A stretch of 5,828 nt of DNA from assembly GCA_946535695.1 (NCBI GenBank), contig CAMNDS010000060.1:1-5828 (forward strand), given 5' to 3'. The position numbers and the translations under genes are program-made. Shown piece by piece: positions 1 to 5,668 of this stretch. Source of the stretch: an uncultured Clostridia bacterium (lineage in GTDB: Bacteria; Bacillota; Clostridia; Oscillospirales; Acutalibacteraceae). Each line of letters begins with the position of its first letter. Within the stretch, counting starts at the first letter, position 1. The notes below the pieces were generated by a model that saw only the letters and a program-made list of their open reading frames with translations, was not told the DNA's origin and did not search any database.

Positions 1-106
1 TTTTTTTCACCTCAATTTTATTACTATTCATCGCCGAAGTTTCACTACCTAAAATCGATGCGCACGCTGCAAGCGCTGCAAATTTATTTTTGAAATTTTT
101 GTGCAC
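1..106 (-). CDS. N-terminus of an exported protein (partial, runs off left edge)
   Basis: This is the start of a minus-strand gene; 35 codons are visible. It begins at GTG (106-104), with AAGGAGG at 120-114 and a 7-base gap, an excellent ribosome binding site. The peptide starts MHKNFKNKFAALAACASILG and continues SETSAMNSNKIEVKK. It has a lysine-rich n-region (K3, K6, K8), a small Ala/Leu-rich hydrophobic core (about 9-20) and a likely signal peptidase I site after T23-S24-A25. L12-A13-A14-C15 also fits a lipobox, but the hydrophobic stretch before C15 is only about six residues, so ordinary secretion seems more likely. The mature part begins polar and lysine-rich. It has its own strong promoter and an identical ribosome binding sequence to serS, so it is probably well expressed. 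The family is not recognisable from this fragment. Confidence 0.75.
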   Translation of the reverse strand, partial: MHKNFKNKFAALAACASILGSETSAMNSNKIEVKK

Positions 107-124
107 AACAGCTCCTCCTTAAAA

Positions 125-179
125 TGTAAAATTTAAGCCTAGCTTCGAATAACGAGCGTAAAAGCTCAATTATTTTACA
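125..179. repeat. Inverted repeat spanning the leader of the exported-protein gene
   Basis: TGTAAAAT at 125-132 is matched by ATTTTACA at 172-179. Inside these arms, TTAAGC (133-138) can pair with GCTCAA (164-169) with one G-U pair, and GCTTCG (142-147) can pair with CGAGC (153-157) around one bulge. The left arm lies just upstream of the ribosome binding site and the right arm touches the -10 element. If transcription starts near 172, the outer arm is not in the RNA. The repeat could then act only as DNA (an operator) or in read-through transcripts from lon. Chance pairing in AT-rich DNA is possible. Confidence 0.35.
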
Positions 180-207
180 TTCTATCACAAATTTTTATTT
201 TTGTCAA
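179..207 (-). promoter_or_regulatory. Sigma-A-type promoter for the exported-protein gene
   Basis: On the minus strand, TTGACA (207-202) is followed by a 17-base spacer and TAGAAT (184-179), one mismatch from TATAAT. Transcription would start near 172 and give a leader of about 65 nt before the GTG start. The element lies in the spacer downstream of lon, so the exported-protein gene need not depend on lon transcription. Between the lon stop and this promoter only A/T-rich weak symmetry was seen, not a convincing intrinsic terminator. Confidence 0.75.
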
Positions 208-272
208 AAATACATCTAAAAATTCAAAAAATCATTTTTTAAACACTATCAGAGAAAATTATTAAGATGGTA

Positions 273-2666
273 TCAAGTCTTATGTTTTTCCAGTGCATTT
301 TCTAAAACCGTATCCAAATTACCAGCAACAATGAAATCAATACCATCTTTTACGACTTTATCAACTTTACTTAAATCACTTTTATTGCCCTCAGGAATTA
401 TAACAGTTTTCACTCCTGCCCTATACGCTGCCATTGTTTTTTCTTTTAAACCACCGATGGGCAACACTCTGCCTTTTAAAGTAATTTCACCTGTCATAGC
501 AACGTCTTGCCGCGCCGGAATATTACTTAAAGCTGATACTAAAGCTGTAGTCATTGTAACCCCCGCCGAGGGCCCGTCTTTCGGAACAGCGCCTTCAGGA
601 GCATGAATATGAATATCAGTATTTTTATAAAAATCCTTATCTATACCGAGTTTTTGTGAATTACTTCTAATATAGCTCACAGCAAGTTGAGCAGATTCCT
701 GCATTACTTTGCCCAAAGATCCTGTTATTTGGACCTTGCCTTTGCCTTTCATAAGCGAAACTTCAATAGGTAATGTCTCGCCACCGACTGCAGTCCAAGC
801 AAGCCCTCTTACGATTCCTACTTCGCCTTCTTTAGAAATATCTTCCCGCTTATATTTTTTTGGTCCAAGCATTTCTTCTAAATTTTCTAGATTAATAATA
901 ACTTTCTTTTGCTTGCCTGTTACTATTAATTTGGCCGACTTTCTCATCAAAGAAGCTAACTTACGCTCAAGTTCCCTGACTCCGGCTTCACGAGTATAAT
1001 TTTCGATTAAAATATCAATACATTCATCATCAATTTTAAAGCTTCTGGAATTTAACCCGTTTTTTTTCATTTGTTTGGAAATCAAATGCTCTTTTGCGAT
1101 ATGAAACTTTTCATCGTGAGTGTAACTATACAAACTTATTATTTCTAATCTATCCAAAAGCGGACTCGGAATACTCGAAATATCATTCGCAGTAGCGACA
1201 AAAAAAACTTCACTTAAATCAAAATCCAAATCTACAAAGTGGTCATTAAATTCTTTATTTTGTTCCGAATCTAAAACTTCCAAAAGTGCCGCCGCTGGAT
1301 CGCCGTGGTAATCTTTTGACAACTTATCTATCTCATCTAACAAAAAAAACGGATTTCTAACCTTAATTTTTTTAATAGAACTCATTATTTTTCCAGGCAT
1401 AGCGCCCACATAAGTCTTTCTATGGCCTCGAATCTCTGACTCGTCATTAACACCACCTAAAGAAATCCTCAAAAATTTTTTACCCATAGCTCTCGCCAAG
1501 GACTTGGCAATAGAAGTTTTGCCAACCCCCGGAGGTCCAACTAAACATAATATCTGAGAACTTGAATGCTTAGAAAGCTGTCTTGCGGATAAAAACTCAA
1601 TAATTCTCTCTTTAACCAATTCTAAACCATAGTGGCTTTTATTTAAAATTTCTTCTGCCTTTAATATATCATTGTTATCTTTTGAATTTTTATTCCACGG
1701 AAGCCCAAGACAAAAATCAATATAATTTCTGGTAATACTAGATTCACCAGAAGAAAACGGCATACGTGCAAAGCGATTTATTTCTTCTGCAATCTTATCA
1801 AAATTTTGTTTACTTAGCTTTAACGCCTTTAATTTTTTCATATATTTTTTGGCATCAGCCCTCGGGTCATCTTCTTCGCCAAGCTCTTCTGAGATTACTC
1901 TCATCTGCTCACGCAAAAAATATTCTTTTTGGCGTCTGTCAATACTGTTCCTGAGCTGAATCGCCAATTTATTCTCAATTTTTAATATATCAAGTTCTTT
2001 TGCTAGATGTGAAACAACAAGGTCCAAGCGTTTTTTATCGCTCAATTCTTCTAAAATTTTTTGTTTATCTTCAAAATCCAATGGTATATTGGAAGCTATA
2101 AAATCAGCAATTTGGCCAAGCTCTTTCATAGTATGCACGGCAATAACCAAATCAGGCGAGACTCTCGGCGCAATACTTAAATATTCCATAAATAATTCTT
2201 TAGATTTTCTTTCAAGAGCTGTAGACGTTAAATCTTTAAGCTCGATTAATTCGTTTAAATACTTAACTTGTGCTGCAATATAAGGATTCGTTTTCTTTAC
2301 TTTGATAATGATCCCACGCTGGCTCCCCTCAACTAAAGCGCGTATAATACCGCCCGGCTGACGTAAAATTTGTTTAACTTTAGATATTACTCCAACTTTA
2401 TAAATATTATCAGATTCAGGCTCATCTATTTTAACATCGTTTTGTGAAACAACAAAAATATTTTGATCTTTTTTTAATGCACTTTCAAGAGCCAAAACAG
2501 ACCTTTTTCGTCCAACATCAAAATGGAGCACCATACTCGGAAACATCACCATACCACGCAAAGCAATAACTGGCATCAAAAAACTTGATTTTTCTAAATC
2601 TTCACTAACATCATAATTAACATCCACATTATTACTACCAAAGTTTTGATCTATTTGTTCACTCAT
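273..2666 (-). CDS. lon: ATP-dependent protease La (Lon)
   Basis: Lon is a cytoplasmic hexameric AAA+ serine protease that unfolds and degrades misfolded and regulatory proteins. This 797-residue protein is full length for the bacterial LonA family. After an acidic tail of about 30 residues comes the N-terminal substrate-binding domain (PVIALRGMVMFP, from 32) and a helical region (about 220-290). The AAA+ module has Walker A GPPGVGKTS (377-385, K383), Walker B LLDEID (442-447), N494 as likely sensor 1 and R506 as likely arginine finger. The protease domain carries PKDGPSAG with catalytic S700 and GGLKEK with K743; the 43-residue separation equals that of E. coli S679/K722. The ATG is set by AAGGAGGGG at 2681-2673. 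No CIRCE element or CtsR heptad repeat was found upstream, so no heat-shock control is evident. The N-terminal domain reads like clostridial Lon (inference from memory). Confidence 0.98.
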   Translation of the reverse strand: MSEQIDQNFGSNNVDVNYDVSEDLEKSSFLMPVIALRGMVMFPSMVLHFDVGRKRSVLALESALKKDQNIFVVSQNDVKIDEPESDNIYKVGVISKVKQILRQPGGIIRALVEGSQRGIIIKVKKTNPYIAAQVKYLNELIELKDLTSTALERKSKELFMEYLSIAPRVSPDLVIAVHTMKELGQIADFIASNIPLDFEDKQKILEELSDKKRLDLVVSHLAKELDILKIENKLAIQLRNSIDRRQKEYFLREQMRVISEELGEEDDPRADAKKYMKKLKALKLSKQNFDKIAEEINRFARMPFSSGESSITRNYIDFCLGLPWNKNSKDNNDILKAEEILNKSHYGLELVKERIIEFLSARQLSKHSSSQILCLVGPPGVGKTSIAKSLARAMGKKFLRISLGGVNDESEIRGHRKTYVGAMPGKIMSSIKKIKVRNPFFLLDEIDKLSKDYHGDPAAALLEVLDSEQNKEFNDHFVDLDFDLSEVFFVATANDISSIPSPLLDRLEIISLYSYTHDEKFHIAKEHLISKQMKKNGLNSRSFKIDDECIDILIENYTREAGVRELERKLASLMRKSAKLIVTGKQKKVIINLENLEEMLGPKKYKREDISKEGEVGIVRGLAWTAVGGETLPIEVSLMKGKGKVQITGSLGKVMQESAQLAVSYIRSNSQKLGIDKDFYKNTDIHIHAPEGAVPKDGPSAGVTMTTALVSALSNIPARQDVAMTGEITLKGRVLPIGGLKEKTMAAYRAGVKTVIIPEGNKSDLSKVDKVVKDGIDFIVAGNLDTVLENALEKHKT

Positions 2667-2738
2667 ACAAATCCCCTCCTTCTAAAGAAACCATCTTCTC
2701 CAAAAATATTCAACTTATTTTTCAAATCTAAACCCTCG

Positions 2739-2768
2739 TTTATATTATATCAGAAAGCAAAGTGTAAA
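2739..2768 (-). promoter_or_regulatory. Probable lon promoter
   Basis: Minus-strand TTTACA (2768-2763) lies 18 bases from TATAAA (2744-2739). An overlapping perfect TATAAT (2749-2744) lies only 13 bases from that -35 but about 19 from an alternative TTGCTA further upstream. Either choice puts the start about 60-70 nt before the lon ATG. The -10 region is convincing; the exact pairing is not settled. Confidence 0.55.
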
Positions 2769-2821
2769 TAGCAAAATATCCCTTAAATAAACTGAATTTT
2801 TGAAAATTTTTCTATACATAA

Positions 2822-2952
2822 GGCTACGAGAAAGCAATTCTAAAATAAAAAGGTATTCCAAAATATGAACAAACATCTCCTATGGCACCGATGGAGAGAA
2901 ATTTTTAAGCCCACTTTTGCGTGTTACTAATACAAAACGCAAAGTGGATTAA
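2822..2952 (+). pseudogene. Decayed coding fragment in the lon-dapB spacer
   Basis: This is antisense to the gene order. Frame 1 (from 2822) reads GYEKAILK, a stop at 2846, then KGIPKYEQ. A switch of -1 at about 2869 gives TNISYGTDGEKFLSPLLRVT and ends at a TAA at 2950. Each piece is too short to judge alone. The support is its ungapped match to 3879-3931 (38 of 53 bases, hand count), where many differences fall in third codon positions and the residue changes are conservative: NI..G.DGEK(F/Y)L, then S/N, P/S, L/I, L/F, R/K, V/F. No start codon or ribosome binding site is evident and the family is not recognised. It could instead be a dispersed intergenic repeat. The hairpin after dapB is formed from the same bases. 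Confidence 0.45.
2911..2947 (-). terminator. Hairpin directly after the dapB stop (possible terminator)
   Basis: CCACTTTTGCGT (2911-2922) pairs with ACGCAAAGTGG (2937-2947) with a single bulged T, giving about 11 base pairs around a 14-base loop. It begins one base after the dapB stop codon. On the dapB RNA the stem is followed by GCTTAAAAATTTC, so the U-tract is poor. It may terminate weakly or only protect the 3' end. Confidence 0.5.
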
Positions 2953-3725
2953 TAAAATCGCCTAACTGTTAAATTATTATCAATCAAATCATTCATAGTG
3001 TACATACCCGGAGGCGTATTAGCCATAAATCTGACAGCATCTAATGCTCCATACGCAAACAATTCCCTCGAATGTGCGCTATGCTTAAATACTAAAGTTT
3101 CATATTCATTTGCAAAAATAATTTCATGCTCTCCTTTAATTCCACCACAGCGGACTGTATGTATCCCAATTTCATTTTTATCACGTTTACATTTCCGATT
3201 TGTCCTATCATAAACATAACTCGTGTTTTCCTCCGAAACTTCACGCGCAAGCATAATAGCCGTTCCACTTGGAGCATCAACTTTTTTATTATGATGTTTT
3301 TCAATTATTTCAACATCATACCCCTCACCCAATAATTTTTTGGCAATTGGAATTAATTTAGCAATAACACTTATACCTCGTGAAGTATTACTTGATAAAA
3401 ATATTGGAACAATTTCTGAGGCTTTTTCTATCTTTACCATCTGGAACTCATTATAACCGGTTGTACATATAACCGCAGAAATATTTCTCTCAGTTATAAA
3501 TTTTAAAATTGAATCTAAACATGACGGACTAGAAAAATCTAAAACCATATCACAATCAACTGATAAATCTTCAAAATTATTAAAAATAGGAAATTTCTTA
3601 CCCTGCTCCAATCCCTTTGTTATACCGGCAACAATTTCAATATCAAGATAATATTTGGAAATTTTGGTAACTTCCAAGCCCATCTTCCCCAAGCATCCAC
3701 AAAGCACTACCTTAATTCTTCTCAT
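2949..3725 (-). CDS. dapB: 4-hydroxy-tetrahydrodipicolinate reductase
   Basis: DapB is a cytoplasmic tetrameric enzyme. It reduces the DapA product with NAD(P)H to tetrahydrodipicolinate, on the path to meso-diaminopimelate (peptidoglycan) and lysine. From the ATG at 3725 the protein has 258 residues, normal for the family. The N-terminal Rossmann domain has the nucleotide-binding G10-C-L-G13-K-M-G16. The substrate and tetramer domain has EKHHNKKVDAPSGTA (142-156); H144 and K148 match E. coli H159 and K163. It also has VRCGGIKGEH (191-200). The frame extends four codons to a TTG at 3737, but the ATG gives the usual short DapB start (RRIKVVLCG) and has GGGGGA just upstream, so it is preferred. 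The gene stands alone with no other dap gene in view, and is flanked on both sides by related decayed segments. Confidence 0.96.
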   Translation of the reverse strand: MRRIKVVLCGCLGKMGLEVTKISKYYLDIEIVAGITKGLEQGKKFPIFNNFEDLSVDCDMVLDFSSPSCLDSILKFITERNISAVICTTGYNEFQMVKIEKASEIVPIFLSSNTSRGISVIAKLIPIAKKLLGEGYDVEIIEKHHNKKVDAPSGTAIMLAREVSEENTSYVYDRTNRKCKRDKNEIGIHTVRCGGIKGEHEIIFANEYETLVFKHSAHSRELFAYGALDAVRFMANTPPGMYTMNDLIDNNLTVRRFY

Positions 3726-3751
3726 AAAATCCCCCAAACTTTTTAAGGATT

Positions 3752-3779
3752 ATTCTATCAAATAAATGGCAAATTGCAA
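3752..3779 (-). promoter_or_regulatory. Probable dapB promoter
   Basis: Minus-strand TTGCAA (3779-3774) is separated by 16 bases from TAGAAT (3757-3752). Transcription would begin near 3745, about 20 nt before the dapB ATG. That short leader leaves no room for a lysine riboswitch, and none was seen. The match is fair for the -35 and good for the -10. Confidence 0.5.
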
Positions 3780-3900
3780 GAGCAGTAAGATCCCTCTGAA
3801 ATAAAAAATGAATTTAAAAAAGTCCTCTCCGGCATTAAAGACAGAAAAGCCGATATTTTACAACCCCCTATGAACTTTGGCATTGCAAAATATGAAAAAA

Positions 3901-3930
3901 TATTCTCTCCGGCGTTGACGGAGAAAAATA
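3901..3930 (-). terminator. Possible serS terminator
   Basis: TCTCCG (3906-3911) pairs with CGGAGA (3919-3924) around a 7-base loop, about 57 bases past the serS stop. Flanking ATATT and AAATAT can extend the stem. On the minus strand the stem is followed by GAATATTTTTT, an interrupted U-tract. The bases also belong to the decayed coding segment here, and the corresponding site at 2876-2897 forms a similar 5-bp stem (TCTCC/GGAGA), so its role as a terminator is only a suggestion. Confidence 0.4.
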
Positions 3931-3981
3931 TCTTAACTCAATTTTTAAGTTTAAAAATAAGCCTAATATTATGAAGAATTT

Positions 3982-5193
3982 TTATAATCCAATAACTTTT
4001 TTCCCCATAACATCCGCCAAAACTTTAGGCAATACAATTGAACCATCTGCCTGCTGAAAATTTTCGATCAATGAAAAAATCACTCTATCAGTTGCCATAG
4101 TAGAAGATATCGTGTGTGGGAAAAATTTTTTGCCATTTAATTGCGTGCGAATATTTAATCTTCGAGTTTGGTAATCCCACAAATTTGTGTTTGAATGTGT
4201 TTCACGATAAGCATTAAATGAAGGGAACCAACTTTCAACATCGTATTTTTTATAACCTGGTGCCCCCATGTCACCTACACAAACTCTTACTACATGGTAA
4301 GGAATTTCTAAAACTGAAAGCAACTTTTCTATATTATTTAAGCATCTCTCGTGATATTCTTCCGAATCTTTTGGATCACAAAAAATGATTTGTTCCATCT
4401 TATGAAACTGATGAACCCTGAACGCTCCCTTGGAATTTTTCCCATAAGAACCGGCTTCAGTTCTAAAGCATGGCGTGTAAGCGGAATATTTAAGCGGGAG
4501 ATCATTGTAATCAATAATTTCATTGTCATGAAACGCTAACAAAGTCTGCTCAGAGGTGCCAATTGCATATAGATTCTGATTTTCAACTTTATAATTTCCT
4601 TCTGGTTCAAACGGAAAATACCCCGTACCCATAAAAGTTCTGTGAGAGGCTAAAACCGGCGGAATCATGAATGTAAAACCATCTTCTTTTAAAATTTTTC
4701 TTGCAATCTCATATACAGCATGTGAAAGTTCCGCGCCATCCCCCACCAAATAATAGAATCCGCTACCCGAAACTTTGGCACCACGTTCAAGATCTAAAAT
4801 CTTTAAATTTTTGCCCAGTTCATCATGTGCTTTAGGGTTAAAATTAAAAATAGGGATTTGCCCGCAGCGTTTAATTTCTAAGTTATCTTCATCACTTTCG
4901 CCTTCGGGGGTGCCTTCTGCTAGAATATTTGGGAACAAAAGCCACATTTTGTTGCGTTTTTCTTCAAGTTCATAAGTTAGCTGTCTTAAATTCACTATTT
5001 CTTTTTTTATCTCTTTCGCACGCTCAATCGAAGATTTTTTTTGTTCGAATCTTAAATTGTCCATAAGAGCCTTTTGGGCATTAAGTTCGCTGTTAATTTT
5101 TAAAAATTCGTCAACATCAACTTTGCAGCCGCGTTTTTTAAAAAGAACTTTTGCTTTTTCCGGATTTTGTTTTATGAAATTTATATCAATCAT
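3982..5193 (-). CDS. serS: Seryl-tRNA synthetase
   Basis: This cytoplasmic class II synthetase activates serine with ATP and charges tRNA-Ser. At 403 residues it is slightly short for bacterial SerRS (usually about 420-430). The N-terminal tRNA-binding coiled-coil arm covers about 27-90 and seems compact. The catalytic domain shows a motif 1 region (GSGFYYLVGDGAELSHAV, 143-160), the serine-binding loop IGTSEQ (211-216), motif 2 with R244 and E246 in CFRTEAGS and FRVHQF (258-263), YRETHSNTN (329-337), and motif 3 MATDR (366-370) followed by ENFQQADGSIVLPKVL (377-392). The usual bacterial GLAVGRT form of motif 3 is replaced. These variants recall the SerRS type seen in candidate-phyla bacteria (from memory), so transfer is possible. 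The ATG is set by AAGGAGGAGC at 5204-5195. It has its own strong promoter. Confidence 0.97.
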   Translation of the reverse strand: MIDINFIKQNPEKAKVLFKKRGCKVDVDEFLKINSELNAQKALMDNLRFEQKKSSIERAKEIKKEIVNLRQLTYELEEKRNKMWLLFPNILAEGTPEGESDEDNLEIKRCGQIPIFNFNPKAHDELGKNLKILDLERGAKVSGSGFYYLVGDGAELSHAVYEIARKILKEDGFTFMIPPVLASHRTFMGTGYFPFEPEGNYKVENQNLYAIGTSEQTLLAFHDNEIIDYNDLPLKYSAYTPCFRTEAGSYGKNSKGAFRVHQFHKMEQIIFCDPKDSEEYHERCLNNIEKLLSVLEIPYHVVRVCVGDMGAPGYKKYDVESWFPSFNAYRETHSNTNLWDYQTRRLNIRTQLNGKKFFPHTISSTMATDRVIFSLIENFQQADGSIVLPKVLADVMGKKVIGL

Positions 5194-5240
5194 TGCTCCT
5201 CCTTAACAAGACGATTTTTGAGAAATAAAGCTTAAGTCGG

Positions 5241-5269
5241 ATTGTACCGTAAAAAAATAATTTTGTCAA
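5241..5269 (-). promoter_or_regulatory. Consensus promoter for serS
   Basis: On the minus strand, a perfect TTGACA (5269-5264) is followed by a 17-base spacer and TACAAT (5246-5241). Transcription would start near 5234 and leave a leader of about 40 nt. Many Firmicutes control serS with a T-box riboswitch, which needs a much longer leader, so this promoter implies no T-box here. Confidence 0.85.
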
Positions 5270-5288
5270 ACACACATGCAAAATGAGT

Positions 5289-5315
5289 ATTGCCAAAATT
5301 AGAATTGATAAATTA
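5289..5315 (+). repeat. Left copy of a direct repeat flanking the putative origin
   Basis: ATTGCCAAAAT at 5289-5299 recurs exactly at 5769-5779. After a 3-base length difference both continue with TAGAA, two variable bases, GATAAA and then TTA. The copies lie 480 bases apart, on either side of the DnaA-box cluster and in the same direction. The motif also resembles GGCATTGCAAAAT at 3879-3891 in the decayed segment, so it may be part of the same dispersed family. Confidence 0.4.
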
Positions 5316-5348
5316 GTATAACGTTATCCTCGTGTGGAGTAGTAATAA

Positions 5349-5582
5349 AATGGTCAAACTAATTTCTACGGCGTCGCCGAAGAAATTTACTCGCTTTTTA
5401 AGTCGGTCGCTTGTTTTTTATTTAATATTTCAATTGTCCTGCTAAATGTATTTTTATTACCTTTGAATCTATATTTCTTATCTTATTTTATTTTAATAAT
5501 AGTAGTAGAAACTGTTGAATTTGTTGAAAAGTTCACAAAAAGTAGTAATATCAAGGGCTTTATGCATGTTGAAAACTGTTGA
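5349..5582 (+). pseudogene. Open plus-strand frame without a start, possibly coding remnant
   Basis: From 5349 to a TGA at 5580 there are 77 sense codons with no ATG before 5562. The frame starts NGQTNFYGVAEEIYSLFKSV, then a hydrophobic stretch follows (about residues 22-55). Its start resembles the fragment at 2822-2952 (TNISYGTDGEKF). The strand is T-rich here, which favours hydrophobic residues and makes stops rarer, and the right half overlaps the DnaA-box region. Only the first 15 or so codons are plausible as a remnant, and I would not call this a gene. Confidence 0.2.
5361..5387. repeat. Near-perfect palindrome (hairpin)
   Basis: AATTTCTACGGCG (5361-5373) and CGCCGAAGAAATT (5375-5387) are 13-base arms with one mismatch and a single central base. 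The GC core stands out in very AT-rich surroundings. On the plus strand a short T-run starts only 7 bases later and no plus-strand gene precedes it. On the minus strand no T-run follows. A terminator is therefore not well supported; a structural or protein-binding site beside the origin, or a small repeat, is equally possible. Confidence 0.45.
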
Positions 5583-5668
5583 AAACTTGTTGAATGTTTG
5601 TGGAAATAGTTGAAAACTTCAAGCAGTTAATTTGGTTTTAATGTTTAAATGTGTTCAATTGTTGAAAT
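5448..5668 (+). other. Putative chromosomal replication origin (oriC) with DnaA-trios
   Basis: From left to right there is an AT-rich stretch (5448-5494), then AATAATAGTAGTAG. Read 3' to 5' from 5508 this gives GAT GAT GAT AAT AAT, five tandem DnaA-trios (5494-5508). AAAC follows, then DnaA-box-like sites on one strand: TGTTGAATT (5513), TGTTGAAAA (5522, 5567, 5577), TGTTGAATG (5588), TGTGGAAAT (5599), AGTTGAAAA (5608), TGTTCAATT (5652) and TGTTGAAAT (5660). TGTTGAAAA is the complement of TTTTCAACA, two changes from TTATCCACA. Boxes next to trios next to an unwinding region is the arrangement described for the Bacillus subtilis basal unwinding system. serS, dapB and lon all point away from it. 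Weak points: no box is a perfect consensus and dnaA itself is not visible. Confidence 0.65.

Larger units (their letters stand above)
3747..3985 (+). pseudogene. Decayed coding fragment in the dapB-serS spacer
   Basis: This plus-strand frame is antisense to its neighbours. It reads GLFYQINGKLQEQ, a TAA at 3786, then about 64 open codons including KKVLSGIKDRKADILQPPMN and FGIAKYEK. Switching -1 after GAA at 3894-3896 gives KNILSGVDGEKYLNSIFKFK and continues NKPNIMKNFY to the end of serS. That second frame keeps the similarity to the fragment at 2822-2952, so the gene looks frameshifted as well as stopped. Upstream similarity also holds in frame 1: RKADIL against EKAIL, GIAKYE against GIPKYE. 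No start codon with a ribosome binding site was found, and I do not recognise the protein. The dapB promoter and a possible serS terminator now lie within it. Confidence 0.5.

Noticed and set aside
208..272. Intrinsic terminator after lon
   Set aside because: Only the A/T symmetry AAAAAAT/ATTTTTT was found, with no GC-containing stem.
331..999. Plus-strand frames antisense to lon (331-606 and 709-999), and similar ones over dapB and serS
   Set aside because: They are shadows of strongly conserved minus-strand genes, with no ribosome binding sites or recognisable products.
2667..2800. CIRCE or CtsR heat-shock operator upstream of lon
   Set aside because: No TTAGCACTC/GAGTGCTAA pair or tandem GGTCAAA heptads are present.
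2865..2928. 20-codon plus-strand frame MNKHLLWHRWREIF...
   Set aside because: It is out of frame with the residues shared between the two decayed segments, and has only a weak upstream AAAGG.
3808..3867. 18-codon plus-strand frame MNLKKSSPALKTEK...
   Set aside because: It is very short, has no ribosome binding site, and lies within a longer decayed frame in another phase.
5324..5338. TTATCC and TGTGGA half-sites near 5330 as extra DnaA boxes
   Set aside because: Each matches only six of nine consensus positions plus scattered bases and they are separate from the main cluster.
5194..5340. T-box riboswitch upstream of serS
   Set aside because: The consensus promoter leaves only about a 40-nt leader, and no T-box sequence or specifier stem was seen.
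5350..5445. 31-codon plus-strand frame MVKLISTASPKKFTRFLSRS... with GGAG 10 bases upstream
   Set aside because: The basic start and hydrophobic end recall a small toxin, but it overlaps the palindrome and another open frame, and nothing beyond composition supports it.
5566..5613. 15-codon frame MLKTVENLLNVCGNS
   Set aside because: Its residues follow from the repeated TGTTGAAAA sites; the boxes explain the sequence better.
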